Shown: positions 15,210 through 22,970 of the stretch, one piece after another
Layout of the letters: each line of letters opens with the position of its first letter
How positions within the stretch are numbered: position 1 is the stretch's first letter
Source: Deltaproteobacteria bacterium
Lineage (GTDB): Bacteria > Desulfobacterota > Dissulfuribacteria > Dissulfuribacterales > UBA3076
Assembly (NCBI GenBank): GCA_030262715.1
Contig: JAJSZR010000004.1
Coordinates: forward strand, 1-41,694
Reading direction: 5' to 3'
Length of the DNA stretch: 41,694 nucleotides
Notes under the pieces: generated by a model
Database searches by the model: none
Told to the model about the DNA's origin: nothing
What the model saw: the letters and a program-made list of their open reading frames with translations, nothing else
Made by a program: the position numbers and the translations under genes

Positions 15210-15692
15210 TTGGCTTCTATAGAACATCTGAAGAGAATTCGGCTCTTTGAAGATTTAACCGACGGTATGCTGGAACAGATACTTCCCCTGGCTCAAGAGC
15301 AGTCGTTTGCGGAAAGGGAGATCATTTACGAACCAGGTAGTGAGGCCTCCCATTTTTATTCACTTACCACAGGCAAGGTATTACTCCAGACAGAGCTTGC
15401 TACGGCCCTAATTATTTCACTCGGGGCCATCAAGCCGGGGTATTCATTCGGCTGGTCTGCCCTACTTCCCGGGCCCGCCCATACCTCCCTTGCTGTTTGT
15501 ATGGAACCAAGCGAAATCCTGGTCATGCCTGGAGACAAATTTAAGGCCCTTTTTGATCAAGACCACACCATGGGATTCCTGGTTATGCAAAAGGCTGCCA
15601 CAATCCTTGAGAACCGCTTGGAACGTCGTACAGCACAGTTTGTCAAGGTAATAACCAAACACCCCGATATAGCTACGCTTTTGGGTCTGTAA
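15210..15692 (+). CDS. Lone cyclic nucleotide-binding domain protein
   Basis: A 160-residue protein that is almost entirely one cNMP-binding (CRP N-terminal) domain: HLKRIRLFEDLTDGMLEQILPLAQEQSF, then IIYEPGSEASHFYSLTTGKV, then GAIKPGYSFGWSALL. The usual phosphate-binding-cassette arginine is not evident: the PGPAHTSLAV segment stands where RxAxAxA would be. The ligand may therefore differ or be absent. No helix-turn-helix follows, so this is not a CRP/FNR transcription factor. Start TTG at 15210 has AGGAGA 9 nt upstream. It follows the antiporter operon by 51 nt and may modulate the transporter. Confidence 0.8.
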   Translation: MASIEHLKRIRLFEDLTDGMLEQILPLAQEQSFAEREIIYEPGSEASHFYSLTTGKVLLQTELATALIISLGAIKPGYSFGWSALLPGPAHTSLAVCMEPSEILVMPGDKFKALFDQDHTMGFLVMQKAATILENRLERRTAQFVKVITKHPDIATLLGL

Positions 15693-15724
15693 AAGGGGAA
15701 GGGAATGTATTTCCGGACGAATCT

Positions 15725-17251
15725 TTAGCCTTCGTGGGGGTGCGGCTCAAAAGGCAGCCTGATGACAAAGGTTGATCCTTTTCCAGGTTCAGAGTCTACA
15801 CTTATGGTTCCGCCGTGCTCATGGACTGTTTTCCGGGTAATCAGCAGGCCGAGGCCCGTACCTCTTGACCCCTTGGTGCTGAATAGAGAGCTAAAGATCT
15901 GCTTTCTTACGGCCTCATCCATACCGCAACCATTGTCAGAGACCTGAAGAATAAACGCTTCATCACTTTCGCGCCTTGTGGTCACCCGCACCAGGTGTTC
16001 CTTGCCCTCGTCTTCATCAAATATAGCGGCATCAATGGCATTGGAAACCAGGTTAAGCAGACAGCGATGAATTCCTTTGGGGTCTAAAGATACATCGCCT
16101 ATGGTCGGATCAAGATCTATGACAATCTCTACTTTGGATTCTTTTGCCTTGAGATCCATTAGTTTGCACACATCTTCCACAATTTCATTCGGAGAGCACT
16201 TTTCATATTCAGGCTCACGTTCCTTGGAGTAGTTGAGGAGATCCATAGCCAGGCCGGAGACCCTGTCGATATTCCTTTGTACCATGTCCCAGCCAGTGCG
16301 AAGGCTATTCATATCCCCCTTCTTAAGTGCGTTGTCTACTATATAGACTCCTCCACGCAGACCACCCAAGATATTTTTGATACCGTGGGCAAGTCCGGCT
16401 ACAGTTTCTCCAGTGGCAGCCAACCTTTCGGATTTGATCAATTCCTGCTGCAACTGCTTGATCTCCCTTAGATCGTGGAGAAAACCCACACTGCCGATGA
16501 CCTCACCATCTTGATACAGAACAGTTCCCGAAAATTTAACCGGTATCTTGTCACCGTCCTTTCCTAAAACGAAGGTCTCTCGCCAAACATGCATTTCTTG
16601 TCTTTCTCGTTCTTTGCTATACAGACCTTGCATGATTTCTTCGGCTGTCTCCGGTGGATAGAGACTCCTTATATCAATCTTCCCTATTACTTCATCCTTA
16701 GAATATCCGAATATTCTCTCATCCCCTCGATTAAAGATCATTATTTTTCCCTGCTTATCAGTGCCGACTATACCGTCGATGGAACGCTGAATCAGATTGT
16801 CTTCAAACTCGTACCTCTGTCTTATCTCCTCTGTGGCTTGCTTAACCTTATCTTCCAGATTGTCGGTATATTCCTTGAGCATTTTCCTTAAACGAAGCCT
16901 TTCCTCGGCCCGTTTTAAGGCAACTGTTAGGGCTTCGTCCACAATAGGCTTGGTGACAAAATCAGAGGCCTCAAGTTGCAGAGATTGGATAGCCACGTCC
17001 ATATCGCCATGCCCGGTAACAACTATTACCTCGGTTTCAGGGCTTATTTCCTTAATCTTTTTCAATACCTCGATGCCATCCATGCCTGGCATCTTTATAT
17101 CAGTTAAGACAATGGGGGGGGCTTCTTTCTTAAAAACCTCCAGGCCGCTTTTGCCATCCTCTGCCGTCAGCACCTCGTAGCCATCGCTTTTCAGCGACAT
17201 TCCGACAATCTTCCTTGCCGGTTCTTCATCATCAATAAGTAAAAGCTTCAA
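15725..17251 (-). CDS. Receiver-PAS-histidine kinase hybrid
   Basis: A 508-residue cytoplasmic protein with an N-terminal receiver (DD at 7-8, phospho-acceptor D51 in LTDIKMPGMDG, Lys in FVTKP), a coiled coil (~120-150, KMLKEYTDNLEDKVKQATEEI), a PAS domain (~150-270), HisKA with the phospho-accepting His in GLAHGIKNILGGL, and a HATPase domain (NLVSNAIDAA, DNGCGMDE, GTGLGLLITRK). The order receiver-then-kinase suggests the receiver gates kinase activity after input from another kinase. TTG at 17251 is the only start in reach. Same strand as the heme kinase at 17466-19160, separated by 214 nt of repeat-bearing spacer. Convergent with the cNMP-domain gene. Confidence 0.92.
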   Translation of the reverse strand: MKLLLIDDEEPARKIVGMSLKSDGYEVLTAEDGKSGLEVFKKEAPPIVLTDIKMPGMDGIEVLKKIKEISPETEVIVVTGHGDMDVAIQSLQLEASDFVTKPIVDEALTVALKRAEERLRLRKMLKEYTDNLEDKVKQATEEIRQRYEFEDNLIQRSIDGIVGTDKQGKIMIFNRGDERIFGYSKDEVIGKIDIRSLYPPETAEEIMQGLYSKERERQEMHVWRETFVLGKDGDKIPVKFSGTVLYQDGEVIGSVGFLHDLREIKQLQQELIKSERLAATGETVAGLAHGIKNILGGLRGGVYIVDNALKKGDMNSLRTGWDMVQRNIDRVSGLAMDLLNYSKEREPEYEKCSPNEIVEDVCKLMDLKAKESKVEIVIDLDPTIGDVSLDPKGIHRCLLNLVSNAIDAAIFDEDEGKEHLVRVTTRRESDEAFILQVSDNGCGMDEAVRKQIFSSLFSTKGSRGTGLGLLITRKTVHEHGGTISVDSEPGKGSTFVIRLPFEPHPHEG

Positions 17252-17298
17252 TATATTGCCCCATTGTCAGAACATTATTTAAGCGTTTACGGAACGTT

Positions 17299-17326
17299 GA
17301 AATTAGAAATTAGAAATTAGAAATTT
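17299..17326. repeat. Heptanucleotide tandem repeat (GAAATTA)
   Basis: GAAATTA is repeated three times (17299-17319) and followed by GAAATTT, ending at 17326, between two kinase genes. The unit equals 7 bp, so copy-number change in the spacer would shift phase without affecting any reading frame. An AT-rich partial complement (CAAATTTCTACTTTCCAATTTC) lies at about 17415-17436. It is a simple intergenic repeat; no regulatory role is visible. Confidence 0.7.
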
Positions 17327-17465
17327 GGCCTTCATGCTATCGTGCCAGACCATATCTGATAACTCTTCTGCCGGTTTGTAAACATCCAAATCGTAAACTC
17401 GTTTCATCTCCCGCAAATTTCTACTTTCCAATTTCAAGTTTCAAGCCGTGAACGGCTACCCATTA

Positions 17466-19160
17466 TTAAGCGTTTGAACATGAAGGGAATTTCAACAGGA
17501 ATGTTGTACCAGTCCCCGCCTCACTCTTTACATCTATAGTTCCACCATAATCCTTTACAATTCCATAGCTGATGGACAGGCCTAATCCCGTTCCAATACC
17601 TACTTTTTTAGTAGTAAAGAATGGTTCAAATATCTTATCCAGCACATGTTCGGGAATACCATTTCCTGTATCAGACACAGAAATTGCGGCCCGTCCTCTG
17701 TCTGAAAATGACTTTATTGTCACCTTACCACCCGATTCGCCTTTTTCCTCAATGGCTTGCCGGGCATTGACAACCAGGTTCAAAAGGACTTGCTCTAACT
17801 TATTACTATCTGCCATTATATGGGGCAGGTTATCATCCAGGTTCGACTCTATCTCTATATTACGTACTTTGAACTGTTGTCCCAATATCCCAAGGATATT
17901 TCTGATAGGCACATTCAGATCAAGCTCTGCTGTCTTGACACCAATCCTTGAAAAGTCCCGCATATGATTGATGATTGCCGATGCCCTATCTACCTGACCA
18001 ACAATTTCTTCAGTCACGGTTCTTAATTCTTCATCCTCAATCTTTTTGCCCTTTTTGATCATCTTTGACAGAAACGTAGCGCCTATTCTAATAACACTTA
18101 ACGGTTGATTTAACTCGTGGGCTACGCCTGATGCCATCTCACCCAAGGTGGACATCTTGCTGGCCTGGATTAACTGGGTCCTTTTTTCTAATTTCTTTAT
18201 CTCTCTTTCAGAAATATCCAGTTTAGAGACCATATGTTTAAAGGAATCTGCCAACTGGACCGTCTCGTCACCCACATGGGTTTTATATACTTTGCATTCA
18301 CGACACTCGTCCCATTTTTCTGGAAAGCTTCCTGACGGCTGGCCAAAACAGAGTGTTCCGTCTATGTACCAGCACATTGTCGTAGTATTTCCATACGCAG
18401 GGCAGTCAGTTTTCGTGCATTTTTCTATCTCCCAGCATTTGACCTCTCTGCCAAAATCAAGGTCTGTTTTTCCACGGCTGATTTCATCGGATAATCGCGT
18501 AAGGTCGGAAAGGGGTCTGGTAACGAATTTGGATAAGAAAATGAATAAGAAAACACCCACAATTACGACAGAAGCCAGGCCCCAGATAATCTCTCTATTC
18601 CTGACTTCTGCTACTCGCTTCTCTACCGGGCCCCAGCTAATTCCTACGGTTAAAATCCCTAATATTTCATTTTCCTTTCCATGGCATTTATGGCAGGTTT
18701 TCTCATTCGGGATAGGCATGGCATGGAGAAGTATCTTTTCTCCCTCCTGCACCTCCAGGACCTTCGCCAGGGAACCGGTGTCTAATGCCTCTTCAGTGGC
18801 ATGTGAATCGTCAAGCTTTTTTACATTGGCTGGTAATCCACTGTATTTGATAATGCCTGTAAGATCGCAAAGATTTACGACTCTCACATCCTTTAATTTA
18901 TACAAGCTTTCAAGGATGGCCTGCGCGGCCTCCATATCTGCTGCGAGCATGGGGTACTCAATACTTCTCATTACCGTGTCACTGATTTCATATGCCCGCT
19001 CCTCCTGCTTGTTAAGGTGAAACTTTATTCGCGTCACCATGTCATAGTAAGTAAGGAGGCCTATTACTATGATTAAAATTACGCTCATACCCATTATCAC
19101 CTTTTCCGTGACGCTGGTTATGTGGAGCCTTGCCCATAATCTATCCAAAAGAGGTGTCAT
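17466..19160 (-). CDS. Membrane heme-sensor histidine kinase with two-CW cysteine cluster
   Basis: A 564-residue protein. TM1 (~23-40) is followed by a periplasmic domain (~41-190) carrying one c-type heme motif CHKCH (156-160), in the style of Tll0287/DUF3365 heme sensors. TM2 (~191-210) and a HAMP-like segment follow. Next is a cysteine-rich block, CWEIEKC to CRECK (242-289), with the CW-C-CPAY-CW-C pattern of two-CW domains. HisKA (H348 in VAHELNQPLSVI) and HATPase (NLVVNARQAI, DTGNGIP, GTGLGLSIS) end the protein. It probably signals periplasmic redox state or a small ligand at the heme. A tetraheme cytochrome gene lies 58 nt upstream in the same operon. Confidence 0.92.
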   Translation of the reverse strand: MTPLLDRLWARLHITSVTEKVIMGMSVILIIVIGLLTYYDMVTRIKFHLNKQEERAYEISDTVMRSIEYPMLAADMEAAQAILESLYKLKDVRVVNLCDLTGIIKYSGLPANVKKLDDSHATEEALDTGSLAKVLEVQEGEKILLHAMPIPNEKTCHKCHGKENEILGILTVGISWGPVEKRVAEVRNREIIWGLASVVIVGVFLFIFLSKFVTRPLSDLTRLSDEISRGKTDLDFGREVKCWEIEKCTKTDCPAYGNTTTMCWYIDGTLCFGQPSGSFPEKWDECRECKVYKTHVGDETVQLADSFKHMVSKLDISEREIKKLEKRTQLIQASKMSTLGEMASGVAHELNQPLSVIRIGATFLSKMIKKGKKIEDEELRTVTEEIVGQVDRASAIINHMRDFSRIGVKTAELDLNVPIRNILGILGQQFKVRNIEIESNLDDNLPHIMADSNKLEQVLLNLVVNARQAIEEKGESGGKVTIKSFSDRGRAAISVSDTGNGIPEHVLDKIFEPFFTTKKVGIGTGLGLSISYGIVKDYGGTIDVKSEAGTGTTFLLKFPSCSNA

Positions 19161-19218
19161 TTTACCTGTTCCTCAATTTCCCATACTCTCATACTGATGA
19201 TGGCATATAGTGCAGCGT

Positions 19219-19659
19219 TTAATACCCCGGATGCTTGTGCCCGCTGTGACAGCTTGTACATATATTCTTTGGAATGCTCAATGTCTTTTGATGTTCCAGC
19301 CTGGTCGGGGCCTTGAGATGTAAGCTGGCCGGACCATGGCAACTTTCACACTGTTTATTGACCATCCGCGGGGTTTTTTCCACACTGACAAATCCTCCTG
19401 TTTTCCCAAAGCCGGTCGTATGGCAAGGCAGACAGTCTGGGTCATGATCTTTTTTTCTCATCTGTATGACCCGAAAATTTCTTGAGTATATCCAGGAAAG
19501 ATAGCTATCCACGTGCTCTGGATGGCATTCTTTGCACTTATCCATTCCAACATAGAAGGCCTTCTCTTTTTCAGCACAAAGATACGGTGTATTAAAGGCA
19601 AAGAAATATAAAGCAATAAGCACGGTGATTATGGTGATAGATAGTTTTTTCATTCTCAT
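19219..19659 (-). CDS. Secreted tetraheme cytochrome c (c554-like)
   Basis: About 146 residues with an N-terminal signal peptide (MRMKKLSITIITVLIALYFF) and four CxxCH motifs: CKECH, CLPCH, CESCH and CTSCH. The block VGMDKCKECHPEHVDSYLSW resembles the cytochrome c554 family, as does TTGFGKTGGFVSVEKTP. Start ATG 19659 is chosen because AAAGGAG lies 7 nt upstream; a longer frame reaches 19686 without ribosome-site support. It is paralogous to the protein at 22936-23409, and each is followed by a heme-sensor kinase gene. It likely passes electrons to, or reports redox state to, that kinase in the periplasm. Confidence 0.88.
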   Translation of the reverse strand: MRMKKLSITIITVLIALYFFAFNTPYLCAEKEKAFYVGMDKCKECHPEHVDSYLSWIYSRNFRVIQMRKKDHDPDCLPCHTTGFGKTGGFVSVEKTPRMVNKQCESCHGPASLHLKAPTRLEHQKTLSIPKNICTSCHSGHKHPGY

Positions 19660-20023
19660 CTTCAAGCTCCTTTGACCAGAATCCACATCGAAGATCTGGA
19701 AATAAATAGCATTTTATCCTATCGTGCGAAACATGATAGGTAAAACAGTGTTGAACCGAGTCGCAACCTGCGTCCGTTTTATGGACTTTATGAATATTAT
19801 ATAAAAACCCGATCATTGGATCAAGCACGATTGGTACAATCAAATATTATTCCCCGGTGCCTAAAGACCGGGCCATTTGGAGCAGAACGAGCCAGGGAAG
19901 CAAATACTTCACTTATTCCCATTTTGTCTTTCAAAGCGGAGCATTATGTGCTATGTATTCGTTCAGGTGAATAAATAGGCCTGCCTAAGGGCTTTCTTGG
20001 TAATTGCCGCAGTGAGGAAGGAA
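19660..20023. other. Divergent intergenic region
   Basis: No gene is supported in this 364-nt region between the minus-strand tetraheme cytochrome and the plus-strand receiver. It contains a sigma-70-like promoter on the minus strand (19796-19824) and an imperfect dyad CCTATC (19718-19723) / GATAGG (19735-19740) downstream of that promoter, which could be an operator. No convincing promoter for the plus-strand receiver was found by eye. Confidence 0.5.
19796..19824 (-). promoter_or_regulatory. Sigma-70-like promoter for the tetraheme cytochrome/heme kinase operon
   Basis: On the minus strand TTGATC (19824-19819) is followed after exactly 17 nt by TATAAT (19801-19796). The -10 is perfect and the -35 has two mismatches, placing a start near 19789. 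The leader to the ATG at 19659 would be ~130 nt and contains the CCTATC/GATAGG dyad at 19718-19740. Confidence 0.6.
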
Positions 20024-20458
20024 ATGGCTAAAAAGATACTTATCGTGGACGATGAACCTGATATTATTACCTTTATCAGCGCAGTTCTTAAAGAGAACGG
20101 TTATTCAAGCATAAGTGCCAGTAATGGGATCGAGGGGCTGGAACTCTTGCGCAAGGAGAAGCCTGATCTGGTTTTGCTCGACCTGATGATGCCCAAAAAA
20201 AGTGGTATTGCCATGTTCCAAGAGTTAAGATCGGATCCGGACATGAGCAATACTCCCGTGATTGTGCAGACCGGGGTCTCTGAGGTGACAGGGGTCGATT
20301 TCAGGAACTTCATGTTCAAACAACCGCTTCGGGATGAAAAGAAATTTGTCGAGAGCACTGGATTAACAAAATATACTATTCCGGACGGCTATATTGAAAA
20401 ACCAATTGATCCTGTCGAGTTGATTAAAGTAATTAAAGAAGTCTTAAAAGATAAATAG
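20024..20458 (+). CDS. Stand-alone response regulator receiver with an internal insertion
   Basis: A 144-residue receiver: VDDEPD acidic pocket, phospho-acceptor Asp in LLDLMMPKKSG, Thr in VIVQTGV, and Lys in YIEKPIDP. Between the TG switch and the final KP there are about 40 residues (SEVTGVDFRNFMF through TIPDGY), some 20 more than in CheY-like receivers, so the alpha4 face is enlarged. No output domain. ATG 20024 is chosen over the upstream GTG because of AGGAAGG just before it. It lies alone between two cytochrome operons and ends at a strong terminator. Confidence 0.88.
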   Translation: MAKKILIVDDEPDIITFISAVLKENGYSSISASNGIEGLELLRKEKPDLVLLDLMMPKKSGIAMFQELRSDPDMSNTPVIVQTGVSEVTGVDFRNFMFKQPLRDEKKFVESTGLTKYTIPDGYIEKPIDPVELIKVIKEVLKDK

Positions 20459-20496
20459 TCAAAGACAGATCTACAAAACGGGCTTCTTGAACAATA

Positions 20497-20527
20497 GATT
20501 GAGACGACCTCAAAGGTCGTCTCAATC
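20497..20527. terminator. Intrinsic terminator between convergent genes
   Basis: GATTGAGACGACCT (20497-20510) pairs perfectly over 14 bp with AGGTCGTCTCAATC (20514-20527), with loop CAA, followed by TTTATT on the plus strand. It lies 38 nt after the receiver stop and 9 nt before the cytochrome b stop of the opposite strand, so it probably serves both transcripts, with the better T-run on the plus strand. Confidence 0.85.
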
Positions 20528-20535
20528 TTTATTGA

Positions 20536-21168
20536 CTAGTGTTCTTCTACCTCTTCCTCCCAGCCGGTTATCATCGTTATGATATGGGCCCAGAAGGTAT
20601 GCCCCAGGGTAGCCAGATACATATGGACAAAGAGGAAGGCAGCGAAACAGCAAGCTACCAGAAAATGTAGCCCGACTACTATTTTTACCCCGCCTAATGC
20701 TATCATCCATTTCTGCGTAATCAGCAGAAGCAGCAAGCCGGACAACAGGACGATCGGTACAAGCATCGTCATGATCATCAGATATGCCCCTTTCTGCATG
20801 GGGTTGAACTTTTTATCAGGCGTGGAGTGGTGCGGGTTCGGTTTACCTCGGAAGTAGTTGAAGCCATAGAACAGCATCTGTCTTATGATACCCGTCTTCA
20901 GGTCATACATGTTGGGGACATAGAGCTTTATCAGGCTCTTATCAATGAACACGTAATATAAAAACCATAACAACCAATCCAGGCACACGAAGATTCCGGT
21001 AAAATCATGAACCAGTACCGCTGTCCTGTAGCTGCCGAAGAGATTAATATACTCAGGAAACCTGATCTGAGCACCTGTAATGCACAGAGTTGTTATCCCA
21101 ATGGCGTGTATCCAATGCCATATCCTGACGGTAGTAGGGTTGAGGTAGATCATTTTTGGCTTTTCCAT
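20536..21168 (-). CDS. Cytochrome b561-type membrane subunit
   Basis: A membrane protein of about 210 residues with four to five helices, resembling the cytochrome b subunits of formate dehydrogenase and thiosulfate reductase. Candidate heme ligands sit in IWHWIHAIG (first helix), VLVHDFTG (second), GLHFLVACC and FLFVHMYLATLGHT (last). It ends in an acidic tail (GWEEEVEEH). It probably exchanges electrons between the quinone pool and the nonaheme cytochrome encoded immediately upstream. Start: ATG at 21168 is 11 nt from AGGAGG; TTG at 21174, overlapping the upstream stop, is 5 nt from it and equally possible. Confidence 0.88.
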   Translation of the reverse strand: MEKPKMIYLNPTTVRIWHWIHAIGITTLCITGAQIRFPEYINLFGSYRTAVLVHDFTGIFVCLDWLLWFLYYVFIDKSLIKLYVPNMYDLKTGIIRQMLFYGFNYFRGKPNPHHSTPDKKFNPMQKGAYLMIMTMLVPIVLLSGLLLLLITQKWMIALGGVKIVVGLHFLVACCFAAFLFVHMYLATLGHTFWAHIITMITGWEEEVEEH

Positions 21169-21170
21169 GA

Positions 21171-22346
21171 TCAATGTTTCCTCCTGTTTTTCCGGGTCAG
21201 AATTCTGAAAGTGCCGTGGAGGCAGGCCGCGCCCAAACCACCGGCTATGATTAGCAGGCCCAAAATGCTGAGAATATCGTTTCTGGTGGAGCCCACCATG
21301 TAGAAGTCAGGAGTGGCAAAAAGAGGGTCGAGCACTGCTCCCTCTTCAACAGCGACCCTGTTGTACGTGCCATCTTGATTAGGGAAGGCCACGTAACATG
21401 TCTGCATGGCTTTGGGTCCGGCAGCGTGGCAGAAAGAACAATCCCGGCGGTCTTCAAATATTCCGTAACCATGGCTTGCTGTTTCTGTTGACAGCATCCC
21501 CCACAGCCCCACGTCTTTATATTTTGAGTTCATATTAAACTCTCTGAGCTCTGCCTTTGTGATGGAGCGGTCATCGTTGGTATCTATGAGAGATTGAACT
21601 CCCTTGTCTTCGACTAATTGCGTGAGATCCTTGTAAGTTGCGAGGTCAATCTCACCTTCTTTATCTGGTTTGACGCCATCTCTTTTCTCAATATACATAG
21701 TGATGACAATGCCTTTTGAATCGGTATGGCAGCTTATGCACGTAGTTGCCTGCATGTGGAGCTTGTTCCGGAGGAGCCATTCAGAGTGGCCGGCACCTTC
21801 GTGACAAGTAGTACACTGTTTATTTTTTTCAAGACCTGAGGTCTCCAGGTAGCTCTTGGCTGTATGGGGGCTGTGACAATCTGAGCAAACCGCGTTTTCT
21901 GCATGAGAGCTATTCAGATACTCTTCAACGGCTTCTTCATGGCACATACCACAACTTTCACCAGGAGACTTGAGCCCTTTGGCCGCATGGGGATTGTGAC
22001 AATCCGTGCATTCCGCATTTCCCGCATGAAGGCCCTTTGATAACTCATCAATAGTATCTTCATGGCACATGTCACAGCTTTCGTTAGAGGGCTTGAGCCC
22101 ATCGTCCGGGTGGTCATCGGTTACGGAATGGCAGGACCCGCAACCATCTTCTGCGTGCTTTGTGCCGGCAAACTGGGTACCATCGATATATAGATGCTCG
22201 CCCCCTTCATCAATAATGGATGAATCGCCATGGCATTCCAGACATTCATCGGTTTCCATGGCACTCGACGAGGTGATGCCGATGCCGGTCACCGACATCA
22301 CGAAACCGAAAATACAGATTATAAGAAACTTTACTTTGAGCACCAT
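21171..22346 (-). CDS. Membrane-anchored nonaheme cytochrome c with an EF-hand-like loop
   Basis: About 391 residues: signal peptide, then nine CxxCH motifs (CLECH, CGSCH, CDMCH, CTDCH, CGMCH, CSDCH, CTTCH, CISCH and, after a ~95-residue gap, CSFCH), and one C-terminal membrane helix (ILSILGLLIIAGGLGAACL) with a basic tail. Spacing of hemes 3-6 is repetitive, with CHNPH and CHSPH variants. In the gap between hemes 8 and 9 there is a canonical EF-hand loop, DTNDDRSITKAE. It probably forms a quinone-to-periplasm electron conduit with the cytochrome b encoded downstream. ATG 22346 follows GAGGAAGG closely; a GTG at 22364 would add six residues. Confidence 0.9.
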   Translation of the reverse strand: MVLKVKFLIICIFGFVMSVTGIGITSSSAMETDECLECHGDSSIIDEGGEHLYIDGTQFAGTKHAEDGCGSCHSVTDDHPDDGLKPSNESCDMCHEDTIDELSKGLHAGNAECTDCHNPHAAKGLKSPGESCGMCHEEAVEEYLNSSHAENAVCSDCHSPHTAKSYLETSGLEKNKQCTTCHEGAGHSEWLLRNKLHMQATTCISCHTDSKGIVITMYIEKRDGVKPDKEGEIDLATYKDLTQLVEDKGVQSLIDTNDDRSITKAELREFNMNSKYKDVGLWGMLSTETASHGYGIFEDRRDCSFCHAAGPKAMQTCYVAFPNQDGTYNRVAVEEGAVLDPLFATPDFYMVGSTRNDILSILGLLIIAGGLGAACLHGTFRILTRKNRRKH

Positions 22347-22935
22347 CCTTCCTCTCTTCCTCACCTATAGAACGTTAAAGTTCATGTGCGAGCATACCCC
22401 AATGTTTGAAGTAGCTATGGACCCGCAATAAGGGCGCAGATCCCAAGAAAAGCTCAGATATAGACCCTGCTTTTGTCATTTTTGATATCTTTGGACACAA
22501 GAGTCGAAAAAGCAGGAGTTAACAGTAAAACCAATGCAGGAATTATTTTTTGTGTTTTTTTAATGGCACGCCCCTCCTTCCCATTTAATTTTTTGTTTTA
22601 AGATGGCTCTCCCTTATTACATCCATATGAAATATGTTTTTTTATCAAATTACTTTGTAACCTGCTTGAAAGAAATTGGCAATATCAGTCTGACCATCCA
22701 GGCAAATCTTTTTTGTTTTTCGAGAAAGCATTCTCTGTTTTTTTCTGTAGATCGTCACCGTTTCCTATGCTTGACAAGCCCAAATGGCCTTGCTACTACA
22801 AAGACAAGTAATTAATATTAGAATATATAATGGCCACCGGACAATATTGCCGTGATTTCCTCTGGAAACTACATTGTTATCAGCGGTTTCGTATGGAGCT
22901 TTATTGATTAAAGAGGCCCTTAAGGTTAGGTCGCA
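22347..22935. other. Long AT-rich divergent intergenic region
   Basis: No gene is convincingly supported in these 589 nt. A 70-codon frame at 22603-22815 shows no recognisable family, ribosome site or coding character. The region contains TATAAT at 22826-22831 and TTGACA at 22771-22776, but neither has a well-placed partner. Its most notable structure is a 13-bp inverted repeat whose upstream arm is at 22843-22855. Confidence 0.5.
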
Positions 22936-22970
22936 ATGAGATATTTTCTTGCCGTTTTCACGGCAATATT
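22843..22970 (+). promoter_or_regulatory. Inverted repeat enclosing the tetraheme cytochrome start, possible RNA switch
   Basis: AATATTGCCGTGA at 22843-22855 is the exact complement of TCACGGCAATATT at 22958-22970. The start codon (22936) lies in the ~100-nt loop between them. The downstream arm can instead pair locally: TTGCCGT (22949-22955) with ACGGCAA (22960-22966) around a TTTC tetraloop. The two pairings exclude each other, as in an attenuator or translation switch. Function is inferred only. Confidence 0.35.

Noticed and set aside
15210-15692. CRP/FNR-type transcription factor
   Set aside because: The protein ends right after the sensor domain and contains no DNA-binding helix-turn-helix.
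17338-17346. GTGCCA (minus-strand TGGCAC) between the two kinase genes
   Set aside because: No TTGC element occurs at the required distance.
19869-19884. TGG-N10-GC spacing upstream of the receiver at 20024
   Set aside because: The GG-N10-GC distance is right, but the flanking consensus bases are mostly absent.
20536-22346. NrfH/NrfA-type nitrite reductase or NapC quinol dehydrogenase
   Set aside because: The CxxCK motif is missing and heme spacing, anchor position and the EF-hand loop do not match those families.
22563-22578. TGGCAC on the plus strand in the long intergenic region
   Set aside because: It is followed by GCCCCTCCTT; the -12 element is missing.
22603-22815. 70-codon frame in the long intergenic region
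   Set aside because: It has no ribosome site, no recognisable motif, and a composition matching the AT-rich non-coding surroundings.
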